From NCBI GenBank assembly GCA_965197495.1, contig OZ240210.1:8246001-8310000 (forward strand): a stretch of DNA of 64,000 nucleotides, read 5' to 3'. A program made the position numbers and the translations under genes. Origin of the DNA: SMYC01 sp965197495 (GTDB taxonomy: Bacteria; Acidobacteriota; Vicinamibacteria; Marinacidobacterales; SMYC01). Position 1 is the stretch's first letter, and each line of letters starts with the position of its first letter. Shown piece after piece: positions 9,853-19,449 of this stretch. The notes beneath the pieces were generated by a model. That model was not told where the DNA came from, ran no database searches, and saw only the letters and a program-made list of their open reading frames with translations.

Positions 9853-11469
9853 TCACCCCGCGAGGGTTTCGCGAAATCTCGGCGTCAATTTCAATCGCGC
9901 CTTCGTCTGCTGCTCGAAAGCGAAAGCGAGGCGCAGGAGCGTCGGCTCGCTCCACGCGACACCGAAGAAAGAGATCCCAACAGGAAGACCGTGCACGTTG
10001 CCCGCCGGAACCGTGACGTTCGCATAACCGGCGACGGCCGCCGCGGAGGAGCTGCCTCCAGAATAGTGGTCGCCGTTGACGAGGTCGATCGTCCAAGCAG
10101 GACCGCCCGTGGGCGCGACGATGGCGTCGAGTCGATGCGACGCGCAGACCTGGTCGATGCCTTCGCCGCGCGTCAAACGATGATTGAGCGCGAGCGCGTC
10201 ACGATAGGTCTTATCGCTCAGCGGGCCCTTCTCCTGAGCTTGATGAAAGATCTCTTGGCCGAAATACGGCATCTCGCGGGAGCGGTGGCGATCATTGAAC
10301 GCGATGATCTCGGCGAGGCTCTTCACGGGCGCGTCGTCTCCGAGCGCGGCTAAATATCGGTTCAAGTCGGCCTTGAACTCGTACAAGAGCACGGTCATCT
10401 CAGAGGCGTCATATTCAGAGCCCGGCGGGAGCTCCACCGGGTCGACGAGCTCGGCACAAGCCGCCCGCATCGCCGCGAGGGCCTCGTCCATGACGGCGTC
10501 GACCTCGGGATGGAAGCCGAAATATTGCCGCGCAACACCGATGCGTGCGCCCCGGAGCCCATCGGCTTCGAGAAACGCCGTGTAGTCGGCATGTGCGCGG
10601 CCATCGCTCGCACGCGTCGCGTCATCTCGCGCGTCGACGCCCGTGAGCGCCCCGAGCAAGATCGCACCGTCCGTAACGGTCCGGGTCATGGGTCCGGCCG
10701 TGTCCTGGCTATGCGCGACCGGGATGATCCCGGCGCGGCTCACGAGACCGACGGTCGGTTTGATGCCGACGAGGCCGCACGCGTTCGAAGGACAGACGAC
10801 AGAGCCATCCGTTTCCGTCCCAATCGAGATGGCGCCGAGATTGGCGGACGTTGCGGCGCCGGAGCCGGCGCTCGAGCCGCACGGATTGCGATCCAAAATG
10901 TAAGGGTTCTTACACTGCCCGCCTCGACCACTCCAACCGCTCGACGAGCGTGTGGAACGGAAGTTGGCCCACTCGCTCAAATTGGTCTTCGCGAGCAGGA
11001 TGGCGCCGGCCTCGCGCAGCTTTTCAGCAACGCCCGAGTCAGGCGACGGGATGGATCCCTCGAGCGCGTAGGAGCCGGCGGTCGTCGTCATGCGGTCCGC
11101 GGTCGCGATGTTGTCTTTCAGCAGGACGGGGATCCCGTGAAGCGGGCCGCGCGGACCGTTCTCCCGTCGCTCATCGTCGAGTTCGTCGGCCAGGGACAGC
11201 GCATCGGGGTTCGTCTCGATGATGGAGCGGAGGGTCGGCCCTTGCCGGTCCACGTCGATCCGGCCGAGATAGAGCTCGGTGATAGAGCGTGCCGTGAGGC
11301 GCCCCGACGCCATCCCCTGCTGGAGCTCGGAAATCGTCACTTCATCCAGCTCGAAAGCAGATGGCTCCTGGCCGGCTCGCGCCGAGCCCGTGGTTGCGGC
11401 TGCGATGCCAACGCCCGTTCCCATTCCGAGACCCAAGAATCCTCTTCGTGTCACTTTCGATGCGGTCAT
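9853..11469 (-). CDS. Amidase-signature family hydrolase with Tat signal
   Basis: The 538-residue enzyme has the amidase-signature triad: Lys118 in VLLKDNIAT, cis-Ser199 in CGSSAGSGAAT and the nucleophile Ser223 in GTETDGSVVCPS, with the spacing typical of the family. The N terminus TRRGFLGLGMGTG is a twin-arginine signal followed by a hydrophobic stretch and an ARA cleavage site, so export of a folded enzyme to the periplasm is predicted. It hydrolyses an amide bond of unknown substrate. The ATG at 11469 has a GGAGG 7 bases upstream. No operon partner is evident. Confidence 0.92.
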   Translation of the reverse strand: MTASKVTRRGFLGLGMGTGVGIAAATTGSARAGQEPSAFELDEVTISELQQGMASGRLTARSITELYLGRIDVDRQGPTLRSIIETNPDALSLADELDDERRENGPRGPLHGIPVLLKDNIATADRMTTTAGSYALEGSIPSPDSGVAEKLREAGAILLAKTNLSEWANFRSTRSSSGWSGRGGQCKNPYILDRNPCGSSAGSGAATSANLGAISIGTETDGSVVCPSNACGLVGIKPTVGLVSRAGIIPVAHSQDTAGPMTRTVTDGAILLGALTGVDARDDATRASDGRAHADYTAFLEADGLRGARIGVARQYFGFHPEVDAVMDEALAAMRAACAELVDPVELPPGSEYDASEMTVLLYEFKADLNRYLAALGDDAPVKSLAEIIAFNDRHRSREMPYFGQEIFHQAQEKGPLSDKTYRDALALNHRLTRGEGIDQVCASHRLDAIVAPTGGPAWTIDLVNGDHYSGGSSSAAAVAGYANVTVPAGNVHGLPVGISFFGVAWSEPTLLRLAFAFEQQTKARLKLTPRFRETLAG

Positions 11470-11742
11470 GCAAAAGCCTCCAGGAGCATTTTAGGCCAGG
11501 GTGGCTAGCCGGTTTACACAAGTTCATTCGCGAGGTACACTTAGGAAATTCATTTCGGAATGGGGCTCGGAAGAGCCTAGTCAATCTTCACGCTGATTCA
11601 AGGAGAAATCTCGAGAGCCAAGCTCTCTGAAAGACTAATCTATCGTACGGGTTTAACCGTTCCACATCGAGCGATCCGCGCCAGGCGCATCAGGATATCG
11701 CAGCTTCCCGTACTCCATCACGACACCAAACAGGAGTTGATC

Positions 11743-13326
11743 ATGTCATTGTGCCACCGTTCGCCGCTGCTCCGGCTGCCCTCGATGAGGCAAACCGTGG
11801 GGCTCGTCGCTCTCGTCGGAGCGGCGCTCTTCGCAAACACAGCCGTCGGCCAGGAATATCAGGACTTTAGTCGGCTCGGGACGAGCAACGCGGTCTTCAA
11901 GCCCGGCCCGCAAGACGGAGACGAGCTCAAGCGTATGTTTCGCGAGAGCCGCGCGGACTACGAGAAGGTTCTCAACGACGCCAATTGGCCCGGCGACCAC
12001 GACGACCTCTTCAATGCTGTCGAGAACGGGAGCTTCAGCGAAGCCCAATATCCCGTCGGTCATACTTTCGAGTGGATGGCTGTCCGCAAGCGGGGCATCC
12101 CGCAGCCAACCGGCCGTCTTCGCTGGGCCGGGAGCGAGCCTTTCGAAGCTTTCGAGATTCGCTTCGAGTCCAGAGGGCAGGAGCATCGTTTCCTGATCCC
12201 GAAAGCTTGCGGCAACTTGGCGCTCATCGACATGCGGACCATTGGGCCGCCGCCGATTACTGGCCTCGCGGGGCCCCGGGTCAACATTCAAAGCCCCAAT
12301 AGCTGCACGGGAGCAAACGTCACCGTGGACGTATCCATGCCGGGCGGCATGCCCGAAGGCGGAAGCCTCGAGCTCACGCTGACGCGTCCGAGCGGCCAAC
12401 GCGAGACCTTGAGCCCGAGCCGCGCCGGCGGCGGCTACCGCTGGGAAGGCAAGCTCGACGACGCGGGCGCCTATACGTTCATGGCTACCGTGTCGCGCGG
12501 TTCCCAAAGGACGCGCACGACGACGGAAAGGTTGAATCTCGAGCCGTGTCAGCCGACATGCAACTTGCAGCTCACGCCGCCGCCGAACGATCCGACGCCC
12601 AAGCCCGGACGCGCGAGCTTCGGCATCGACATGTGCTCGAGCGCGGCGCGCGTCGGGTCGCTGACGAGCAAGACCGTCAAGATTTACCACACGCCCCTCG
12701 ACGGCTCAGAGCAGCTCATCGACACGATGTCGCTCGACGCCGAGTGCAGCTCCAGCTTCCTGATGCCAGAATATGGCCGCTACCGGCTCGAAGGCGAAGT
12801 CGTCGACGATCGCGGCATGAGCGCATCCTGCCAGGCGGATTACAACCTCGGCGAGCCCGAAGCGAAGCTCGACCCGTTCTTCACGCTCTTCGTGGGTAAC
12901 GAGCGCCGCTGGCGTGCGGATCCCAGAGAAAATCCGGCGTTCGACGAAGGGGAGTTCGAGTTCGATCGCTCGGCGGTTCTCGTGGGCGGCACGTTCGGCG
13001 TGGCTTATCCTTTCGCCGACGGGGGCGCTCAAGTCTTCGGACAGGGCGGTGTGGCGATCAACTTGCGCGACTCGGAGCACACGAGCGTCTTCGCCGATGT
13101 CGGCATCGACAAGCTCTTCGACGGCGGGTTCATCGGTTTTGGCGTCGGAATCTGGGACATCACCCACAGCGACACGGTCGACGGAACTATCTTCGTCCAC
13201 GGTGGCTTGAACTTGAGCGAAAACGCCCAGTTCTTCGTCCAAGGCCGCTTGTTCACGTCGATGCTCAATATGATCGACAACAACTATATCTATATGGGCG
13301 GTATTCGCTACTTCTTCAGTCGGTAG
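11743..13326 (+). CDS. Exported protein with Ig-like and predicted outer-membrane barrel domains
   Basis: The 527-residue product has a signal peptide (cleavage near NTAVGQ), then a region of unknown type and Ig-like beta domains (about residues 170-360) with paired cysteines. The C-terminal portion after LDPFFTLFVGNERRW alternates polar and hydrophobic residues and ends in GGIRYFFSR, as beta-barrel outer-membrane proteins do. No specific family is recognised. AGGAG at 11732-11736, 6 bases before the ATG at 11743, decides the start. A strong terminator follows 18 bases after the stop, so it is the last or only gene of its transcript. Confidence 0.75.
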   Translation: MSLCHRSPLLRLPSMRQTVGLVALVGAALFANTAVGQEYQDFSRLGTSNAVFKPGPQDGDELKRMFRESRADYEKVLNDANWPGDHDDLFNAVENGSFSEAQYPVGHTFEWMAVRKRGIPQPTGRLRWAGSEPFEAFEIRFESRGQEHRFLIPKACGNLALIDMRTIGPPPITGLAGPRVNIQSPNSCTGANVTVDVSMPGGMPEGGSLELTLTRPSGQRETLSPSRAGGGYRWEGKLDDAGAYTFMATVSRGSQRTRTTTERLNLEPCQPTCNLQLTPPPNDPTPKPGRASFGIDMCSSAARVGSLTSKTVKIYHTPLDGSEQLIDTMSLDAECSSSFLMPEYGRYRLEGEVVDDRGMSASCQADYNLGEPEAKLDPFFTLFVGNERRWRADPRENPAFDEGEFEFDRSAVLVGGTFGVAYPFADGGAQVFGQGGVAINLRDSEHTSVFADVGIDKLFDGGFIGFGVGIWDITHSDTVDGTIFVHGGLNLSENAQFFVQGRLFTSMLNMIDNNYIYMGGIRYFFSR

Positions 13327-13344
13327 CGCTCGAACAAAGCACCG

Positions 13345-13376
13345 AAAGGGGACCCAGACGGGTCCCCTTTCTTTTT
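13345..13376 (+). terminator. Rho-independent terminator
   Basis: A perfect 11-bp stem (AAAGGGGACCC at 13345-13355 and its complement at 13360-13370) with an AGAC loop runs into TTTCTTTTT. It lies directly after the exported beta-barrel protein gene and should end that transcript. Confidence 0.92.
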
Positions 13377-13497
13377 AGGCACCATCACCTCTCTCGCACT
13401 CCGGGCGGGACCGCCCCCAATCTTGCTTCCGGCCCCGCCCGCTGTCTCGATTAGACGGACAGCGTCCCGTGTGTCCATGCATTTTTTGCCGCTTCGC

Positions 13498-13503
13498 TAT
13501 AAT
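13498..13503 (+). promoter_or_regulatory. Consensus -10 hexamer, probably leaderless promoter
   Basis: A perfect TATAAT ends 6 bases before the ATG at 13510 of the PLP decarboxylase gene. With normal -10 to +1 spacing, transcription would begin at or next to the start codon. No convincing -35 hexamer and no ribosome binding site are visible. The same arrangement recurs at 27302-27307. Confidence 0.6.
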
Positions 13504-13509
13504 CGCGGC

Positions 13510-14934
13510 ATGTTAGAGCTGCCGCGCGTGTCCCGACTCGCCCTTTGGAAGAAGACGTTCGACGCCGTCGAGGCCCTCGCGGAAGATTTAGAAAAGCTTC
13601 CTGTATCGCCTTCGACGGACCCCAAGCTCTCTCGGGACCTTCTGTCGCAAGTCGACTTCGAGCGGCCGATGGATCCGGAAGCGGCGCTCGCGCTCGCTGT
13701 CGAAGGGCTCCGCCACCAACAGGTGCATAACGGCCACCCGCGCTATTTCGGCCTCTTCAATCCGGCCACCACGACCATGAGCATCGCGGCGGATACGCTC
13801 GTCGCTGCTTTCAATCCTCAGCTCGCGGCGTGGACGCATGCCCCGTTCGCCTGTGAAGTCGACCAGATGCTGATCCGCGAGATTGGCGCCCGCTTCGGTT
13901 ATGCGCGCGAGACGTGCTCGGGGTCTTTCACATCCGGCGGGGCGGAGGCCAATCACACCGCGCTCCTGATGGCGCTCATCCGGCGTTTCCCACGCTTCGG
14001 AGAGGACGGGGCCCGCTCACTCGACGGGCTCCCCGTGGTCTACGTCTCGCCCGAGAGCCATCACTCCTTCGTCAAGGCGGCTCGGCTCTCCGGGATCGGC
14101 ACGCGCGCGGTGCGCCATGTCGCGCTCGACGAGCAATACGTGATCGAACCGCGCGCATTGCAGAATCAGATCGCAAAGGATCGCGCGGCCGGCAACATCC
14201 CGTTCCTCGTTGTCGCGACGCTCGGCACCACGGGCGCAGGACTCGTCGATCCCGTTGGCGCGATCGCAAGAGTCGGGCACGAGGAAGGCTTGTGGGTCCA
14301 CGCGGACGCAGCTTGGGGCGGCGCAGCAGCGCTCCTCCCGGAGATGCGCGAGACGTTCTCGGGGATCGAGCAAGCGGACTCCATTACGTTCGACGCGCAC
14401 AAGTGGCTCAGTGTGCCCATGGGCGCCGGCATGTTCTTCACTCGCCATCCGGACATGGCGGAGCGCACGTTCTCGATCGCCGCGGGCTACATGCCGCGCG
14501 CGAAGGACGGCGTCACGATCATCGAGCCGCATCGAAGCTCGATGCAGTGGACGCGCCGCTTCATCGGGTTGAAGCTTTTTCTCTCTCTTCTCGTCGCTGG
14601 ATGGGAAGGCTATGAACAAACGATTCGCGAAATGGTGCGGCTCGGCGGCGTGTTGCGAGAAAAGCTCGCGGCGGCCGGCTTCGATCTCGTCAACCAAACG
14701 CCGCTTCCGGTCGCGTGCTTCCAGGACGCCTCGCGCCCTGAGGGACGCGAGCTTTCCTATTTGAAGGCCATCGCGGAAACCGTTGTCGCGAGCGGGAAAA
14801 CTTGGATATCCGTCACGAGCCTCGGCGACACGACCCCTGCCCTTCGGGCCTGCATCACGAACTTCAGAAACCGCGAAGAAGACATCGACGCTCTCATCGG
14901 GCTATTGAGGGACGCGCGAGACCAAGCCTCCTGA
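13510..14934 (+). CDS. PLP-dependent group II decarboxylase
   Basis: The 474-residue protein matches the group II amino-acid decarboxylase family (glutamate, aromatic amino acid and similar decarboxylases). It shows FTSGGAEANHTAL, the HADAAWGGAA segment whose Asp contacts the PLP nitrogen, and the Lys of DAHKWLSVPMGAG that forms the Schiff base with PLP. The substrate cannot be assigned. The start at 13510 was chosen because residues before it (an 87-base extension) look unlike the family and because a -10 box sits just upstream. A second, distantly related decarboxylase lies at 27.3 kb. Confidence 0.9.
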   Translation: MLELPRVSRLALWKKTFDAVEALAEDLEKLPVSPSTDPKLSRDLLSQVDFERPMDPEAALALAVEGLRHQQVHNGHPRYFGLFNPATTTMSIAADTLVAAFNPQLAAWTHAPFACEVDQMLIREIGARFGYARETCSGSFTSGGAEANHTALLMALIRRFPRFGEDGARSLDGLPVVYVSPESHHSFVKAARLSGIGTRAVRHVALDEQYVIEPRALQNQIAKDRAAGNIPFLVVATLGTTGAGLVDPVGAIARVGHEEGLWVHADAAWGGAAALLPEMRETFSGIEQADSITFDAHKWLSVPMGAGMFFTRHPDMAERTFSIAAGYMPRAKDGVTIIEPHRSSMQWTRRFIGLKLFLSLLVAGWEGYEQTIREMVRLGGVLREKLAAAGFDLVNQTPLPVACFQDASRPEGRELSYLKAIAETVVASGKTWISVTSLGDTTPALRACITNFRNREEDIDALIGLLRDARDQAS

Positions 14935-14970
14935 CAACTTCTTCAGCCCGAGATAGCATGGGCGCCGCCA

Positions 14971-15201
14971 ATGAAAGGATTCTTCGACGACAACCGCTCG
15001 GTTTGGACACTTGCCAATCTCGCGGGGAGAGTCCTCACCGACATCTATAGCGATGCGGACGAGCGCTGGCGCGGGCTCCCCTTCTACCAGCAAGACCTTC
15101 GATTTATTCCGCCCGAGCCCTTTCGATGGCTCGGCTATCAGATGTTCACGCGGCTCACCGGCCGCTCACCGCGAGCACAACATTCCACAGGAGGTTCCTA
15201 G
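14971..15201 (+). CDS. Small protein, possibly C-terminal remnant of an FAD-dependent oxidoreductase
   Basis: The 76-residue frame (begins MKGFFDDNRSVWTLANLAGR) contains LPFYQQDLRFIPPEPFRWLGY. That pattern resembles, from memory, the C-terminal tails of DAO-type FAD-dependent oxidoreductases, but the dinucleotide-binding part is absent. It may be a decayed remnant rather than a functional small gene. It starts 36 bases after the decarboxylase stop on the same strand. Confidence 0.35.
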   Translation: MKGFFDDNRSVWTLANLAGRVLTDIYSDADERWRGLPFYQQDLRFIPPEPFRWLGYQMFTRLTGRSPRAQHSTGGS

Positions 15202-15257
15202 GTGCGTTAAAATAAAGCTGGGCGTACGCGAATCACGGAATAGGAACTCATACACCA

Positions 15258-17534
15258 ATGTGCAAGGTCGCCCTAGCGCTCGTTATCGCCTCGCTCGTTT
15301 CCCCTTCGCTTCTCGAAAGCGCCGCGACCCGATCGCTGACCGTTCAAAATCTCGAAGACGGCGTCGAAGTCGTCGTCGATGGCCGCGTCACCGAACAGGC
15401 TTGGACCAACATCGAGCCTTACACCGACTTCACGCAACAAAACCCGGTCGAGGGCGCATCCGCCAGTGAACGCACCGAGGTCCGGCTTCTTCTCGACCAG
15501 AGCACGCTCTACGTCGGCATCATTCTCTTCGATTCGGATCCGAGTCAGATTCTCGTCACCGACAGCCGCCGCGATGGGCAACTGAACGAGACGGACTCCG
15601 TTCAAATCATCCTCGACACGTTCAACGACAACCAGAACGGGTTTCTTTTCGGCACTAACCCCGTCGGTATCGAATATGACGGGCAAGTCGCAGGTGAAGG
15701 TCAGACGGGCGGCACCACTCGGCAGTCTGGCCGGGGCGGGGCCCGGCGCGGCCAAGTCAGCGGTTGGAACCCCAATTGGGACGGCAACTGGACCGTGCGC
15801 TCCGCCATCACCGAGCGCGGCTGGGAGACCGAGATGGCCATCCCGCTGAAGACGCTCCGCTACACGCCCGGCGACAACCAAATCTGGGGATTCAACGTAC
15901 TTCGCAATATCCGCCGAAAGAACGAGCAAGTGTTCCTCGCACCCATCCCCCGCGGCTACAATATCTACCGCGTCTCGCTCGCGGCCAAGCTCGAAGGCCT
16001 TCAGCTTCCCGGACGACGCGATATCAAAGTGACGCCTTATGGCCTCGGGAGCACAGGCCAGGACAACCTCGCCGCATCCAACCAGACACAGAGTGATTTC
16101 GAGATCGGCATCGACGCGAAGTGGGGCGTCACGCCCAACCTCACCGCGGACTTCACCGTCAACACCGACTTCGCTCAAGTCGAAGCCGACGATCAGCAGA
16201 TCAACCTGACGCGCTTTCCGCTGTTTTTTCCGGAGAAGCGCCCGTTCTTTCTCGAGAACGCCTCGACCTTTTCGTTTGGAGCCCCCCGAGAAATCGATCT
16301 TTTCTTCTCGAGGCGCATCGGTCTGGAAAGCGGGATCCCGATCCCGATTCTCGGCGGCGCCCGCATGAGCGGGAAAGTCGGCGCGTATAACGTCGGCGTC
16401 CTGGACATGCAGACCCGGGAGGCGTTCAACGACCGTACGGGAGATCTCATCGCGCCGGCGGAAAACTTTTTTGTCACGCGAGTCCAGCGCGAAGTCGGCC
16501 GCTCGAACTTCGGCGGCATTTTCGTCAACCGCCAGCAGACGGGGGCGTCGTCGTCCGAGCTCGCCCAAAACAACCGCGCTTATGGCGTCGACGCCAATAT
16601 CCAGCTCACCGAGAACACGAAGCTATTCACGTTCCTGGCTGGCTCGACATCGTCTGGAGAGCTCGGCACCGACTATGCCGGCCGCGCCCTCATCACTTAC
16701 GCCACCAACTGGTGGAGTGGCCATGTCGGCTACACCCAAGTCGGTGAACGTTTTGACGCGCAAGCGGGTTTCGTTCCTCGCCGCGGCTTTCGCAAGCCGC
16801 AAGCGCGGTTCTTTCTCGACTACCAGCCGAAAAAATATCCCTGGATTCGCCGCTTATCGCCCCATGTCACGTGGAGCGCGCATTACGGTTTCGACGGCTT
16901 GGTCGAGACCTCGTCGGGACATTTCCACTTCGTCGAGATCCAGCCGCAAGCCGGCAGCCGCTTCGGGGTAACGCTCGATCGTAAACAAGATCGACCGGTG
17001 ACCCCATTCCCCGTCTATAGAAATCCGAGTGGCGATTCCGTCGTCATCCCGCCCGGCTTCTACACGTGGAACCAATGGACGCTGTCATATATGAGCAATC
17101 CGAGCACCCCTTTTTTCTTCGACCTGCGTTACAAGTGGGGAGACTTTTATGACGGGGATCTCAATCATTACAACGTGACGATTAACGCGCGCGTGGGCGC
17201 AAAGATTCAAGCGAGCGTCGGCTGGCGTCGCGACGACGTCAAGCTGCCCGGAGGCGACTTCAAGACGGATCTCATTCCTGTGCAGTTCAACTATTCGTTC
17301 ACGCCTCTCGTGAACATCCAAGCGCTGATCCAGTACAACAGCCAGACCGCCGACATTTCCTCGAATGTCCGTTTTGCCTTGCTGAATCGCAGCGGAACGG
17401 GATTGTTCTTCGTTTACAACGATCAGCGCAACACCGCGAACTTCACCCGAATCGATCCGGATACCGGCGTCGTCGTTCCCAACCTCATCGGCCGGTCGTT
17501 CGTCGTGAAGTACACCTATCTTTTCGATTTCTAG
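15258..17534 (+). CDS. CBM9-like/DUF5916 outer-membrane protein
   Basis: The 758-residue protein has a signal peptide, then a carbohydrate-binding family 9-like domain (about residues 30-200: VVVDGRVTEQAWTNIEPY, YVGIILFDSDPSQI, SVQIILDTFNDNQNGFLFGTNP). A long C-terminal DUF5916 region follows with alternating beta strands and FPLFFPEKRPFFLENAS, ending in FVVKYTYLFDF, a terminal aromatic typical of barrel insertion. Such proteins are common in Acidobacteriota and Bacteroidota and are predicted outer-membrane barrels of unknown substrate. The ATG at 15258 follows TAGGAACTC. A PhoD-like remnant begins 4 bases after the stop. Confidence 0.85.
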   Translation: MCKVALALVIASLVSPSLLESAATRSLTVQNLEDGVEVVVDGRVTEQAWTNIEPYTDFTQQNPVEGASASERTEVRLLLDQSTLYVGIILFDSDPSQILVTDSRRDGQLNETDSVQIILDTFNDNQNGFLFGTNPVGIEYDGQVAGEGQTGGTTRQSGRGGARRGQVSGWNPNWDGNWTVRSAITERGWETEMAIPLKTLRYTPGDNQIWGFNVLRNIRRKNEQVFLAPIPRGYNIYRVSLAAKLEGLQLPGRRDIKVTPYGLGSTGQDNLAASNQTQSDFEIGIDAKWGVTPNLTADFTVNTDFAQVEADDQQINLTRFPLFFPEKRPFFLENASTFSFGAPREIDLFFSRRIGLESGIPIPILGGARMSGKVGAYNVGVLDMQTREAFNDRTGDLIAPAENFFVTRVQREVGRSNFGGIFVNRQQTGASSSELAQNNRAYGVDANIQLTENTKLFTFLAGSTSSGELGTDYAGRALITYATNWWSGHVGYTQVGERFDAQAGFVPRRGFRKPQARFFLDYQPKKYPWIRRLSPHVTWSAHYGFDGLVETSSGHFHFVEIQPQAGSRFGVTLDRKQDRPVTPFPVYRNPSGDSVVIPPGFYTWNQWTLSYMSNPSTPFFFDLRYKWGDFYDGDLNHYNVTINARVGAKIQASVGWRRDDVKLPGGDFKTDLIPVQFNYSFTPLVNIQALIQYNSQTADISSNVRFALLNRSGTGLFFVYNDQRNTANFTRIDPDTGVVVPNLIGRSFVVKYTYLFDF

Positions 17535-17538
17535 TCAG

Positions 17539-17864
17539 ATGCTCGCTCTCTTACTGGCCGTCAGCGTCACCCACGGCGTTTCCGTCGGCGAGGTGAGCGC
17601 CCGCGAGGCGATTTTGTGGTCGCGCTCGAGCGAGGCGGCGACGATGCGGGTCGAGCTCGACGAAGATGCGGACTTTCAGACGCCGCGCAGACACCCGATC
17701 CAACGTTTCGACCGCGCGTCCTTTACGCGGAGGGCGAGATCTTCAATTTCGGCTACGTCCGCATCGAGCCCGCGTCCGACGGTACGTCTCGCCTATATGC
17801 GGATATTCGCGACGAGACCGGCGCCGTCCGCGTCGGCTCCGCGCTGGAGCTCGTCGCACAATGA
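17539..17864 (+). pseudogene. PhoD-like alkaline phosphatase, internally deleted
   Basis: The first ~45 codons (signal peptide, then VSVGEVSAREAILWSRSSEAATMRVE) are the N-terminal Ig-like strands of PhoD-type phosphatases. After about 17690 the frame changes and only the family C terminus remains (LYAEGEIFNFGYVRIEP, then RDETGAVRVGSALEL). The entire metal-binding catalytic domain, several hundred residues, is missing, so the gene is dead. Its stop overlaps the start of the next gene in an ATGA, suggesting a former operon. Confidence 0.7.
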
Positions 17865-18400
17865 CCGAGTACCCGGGTTGGCAGATGAGCGAAGGGAGTT
17901 TGCGCACTCTCGCTTCTGAGATCTCAGCGGGTCGAAGCCTGGTCCCGCCAGGTTGGCCCGAGAACAGTCGCGTCGCTGTGCTGCTGTCATTCGACGTCGA
18001 CACACAAACCTGGGAGCTCACGAATGGCGAACGTCCGTCGTCGAGCGACCTTTCGCAGGGAGAGTACGGCGCGCGGGTCGGCCTTCAGAGGGTCGTGGAT
18101 CGTCTGACGGATTACCGCGTCCCGGCGAGTTTCTTCGTTCCCGCGGTCTCGGCGATGCTTCATCCGGGCATGATCGAGACCCTGCATTCGGCAGGAGGCC
18201 ACGAGATCGGCGTGCATGGGTGGTTGCACGAACATCCATCGTCTCTCGAGCCGAACGAGGAGCTCGATCTCATGGAGCGGTCGGTCGAGCTGCTCACGAA
18301 GCAAGCTGGTCGGAGGCCCGTCGGGTATCGCGCGCCCGCCTATGACGTGCACGCCCACACATTCGACATTCTCGGAAAGCTCGGCTTCCTCTATGACATT
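17861..18400 (+). pseudogene. Polysaccharide deacetylase (NodB-type), 3' truncated
   Basis: From the ATG at 17861 the product reads as a NodB-homology deacetylase: VAVLLSFDVDTQTW (metal-binding Asp pair region), VPASFFVPAVSA, GGHEIGVHGWLHEHP (His-x3-His type motif) and RRPVGYRAPAYDVH. Homology stops at KLGFLYDI near 18398, exactly where the antisense stop of the creatininase-family gene begins. The frame continues into the complement of that gene and is not meaningful there. The C-terminal third of the enzyme is lost, so activity is doubtful. The start overlaps the PhoD remnant stop (ATGA). Confidence 0.75.
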
Positions 18401-19246
18401 CTAGTGCTCGAGAGCTTTCCGAATCGCCGCGACGGTGGCTTCGGTCCGGAAGGCGATAATCTTTTTGCCGTTCTCGATCGTTTTTTTCGCAGGCGCCAGG
18501 CTGACGCCGTTGATGGCGAACTTCCCTGCTTTGATGCGCTGTTCCATGCGCACGGAAGTCGGATCGGCGTTCATCATGATCGACGAAATGTAATAGTCGT
18601 CGTGCAACCCCTCGAGCACTTCGTGAATGCCTAGCTCGGTCTTTTCGAACTCACGCACATCGTCGTAATTGTAGTACTCCGGAACGAACGTGATCCGCGT
18701 CGGGCCTCGACCCCACGCCGTGCTCAAAGTCTCGGCGACCTCTCGCATCGGCGTCTGGTTCCCGCCGCTATCACCGAGCAAGAAGATGTCCGTGAAACCC
18801 TGGGTCTTCAAGCTCGTCGCCATGTCCCTGAGCACGGATTTGTAGGTTTCGTACGACAAATAGATCGTGCCCGGTGTGCGCACGCGCTCCGGGTTCCCGG
18901 GCTCGAGCGTAACGATGGGCGCTACCAACGCGTCACCGAGCTCGCGGGCAATCGACTCCCCCATCACTTGCAGCACGTAGTTATGCTTGCCGGTCGCGAG
19001 ATAGGGGCCGTTCTCCTCGATGCCGCCAGTCAAGATGAGCGCGGTCGTCTTCCCTTCCTGGATCGCGTCGCGCACGTCCATCATCGTCAGCTCTTCGATC
19101 CAGACGCTGTCGAGCGCCTCGATCGGCCGAGGCATGTTGACCACATCCAACCGCTCTTGGCTCATCGCCGGCGCTGCGATACACATCACCACGACCGTGA
19201 GCCACGTCTCTGATGAGACAACGCCTTTGAGTCTCTTGCTCCACAT
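18401..19246 (-). CDS. Creatininase-family protein, exported
   Basis: The 281-residue product has a signal peptide (cleavage near APAMSQE) and a creatininase fold signature. It contains LILTGGIEENGPYLATGKHNYV, where the Glu metal ligand is kept but the usual following His is Asn, and FLLGDSGGNQTPM in place of the classical GHGGN. These changes place it in a divergent, probably extracytoplasmic subgroup of amidohydrolase-like enzymes; the substrate is unknown. A perfect AGGAGG lies 4 bases before the ATG at 19246. Its 3' end abuts the truncated deacetylase, so a deletion junction lies just past its stop codon. Confidence 0.8.
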   Translation of the reverse strand: MWSKRLKGVVSSETWLTVVVMCIAAPAMSQERLDVVNMPRPIEALDSVWIEELTMMDVRDAIQEGKTTALILTGGIEENGPYLATGKHNYVLQVMGESIARELGDALVAPIVTLEPGNPERVRTPGTIYLSYETYKSVLRDMATSLKTQGFTDIFLLGDSGGNQTPMREVAETLSTAWGRGPTRITFVPEYYNYDDVREFEKTELGIHEVLEGLHDDYYISSIMMNADPTSVRMEQRIKAGKFAINGVSLAPAKKTIENGKKIIAFRTEATVAAIRKALEH

Positions 19247-19449
19247 AAATCCTCCTGCGTTCGAAATCGCTCGTCATTGTAACGCCTTCCCGAGCGCGGC
19301 GGTTCCCGAGCCTTCGACAGCATGGCTGTTGGGCATCGGCCTCTCGCTGTTTGGCGTATTGAGAGGACATCGTTCTGTGCTGAGCGTCGTGAGACGGCGC
19401 GGACGCTAGTACCCCTCGCCGCGTCTCGCGCTGCGATAAGATCGCGCGC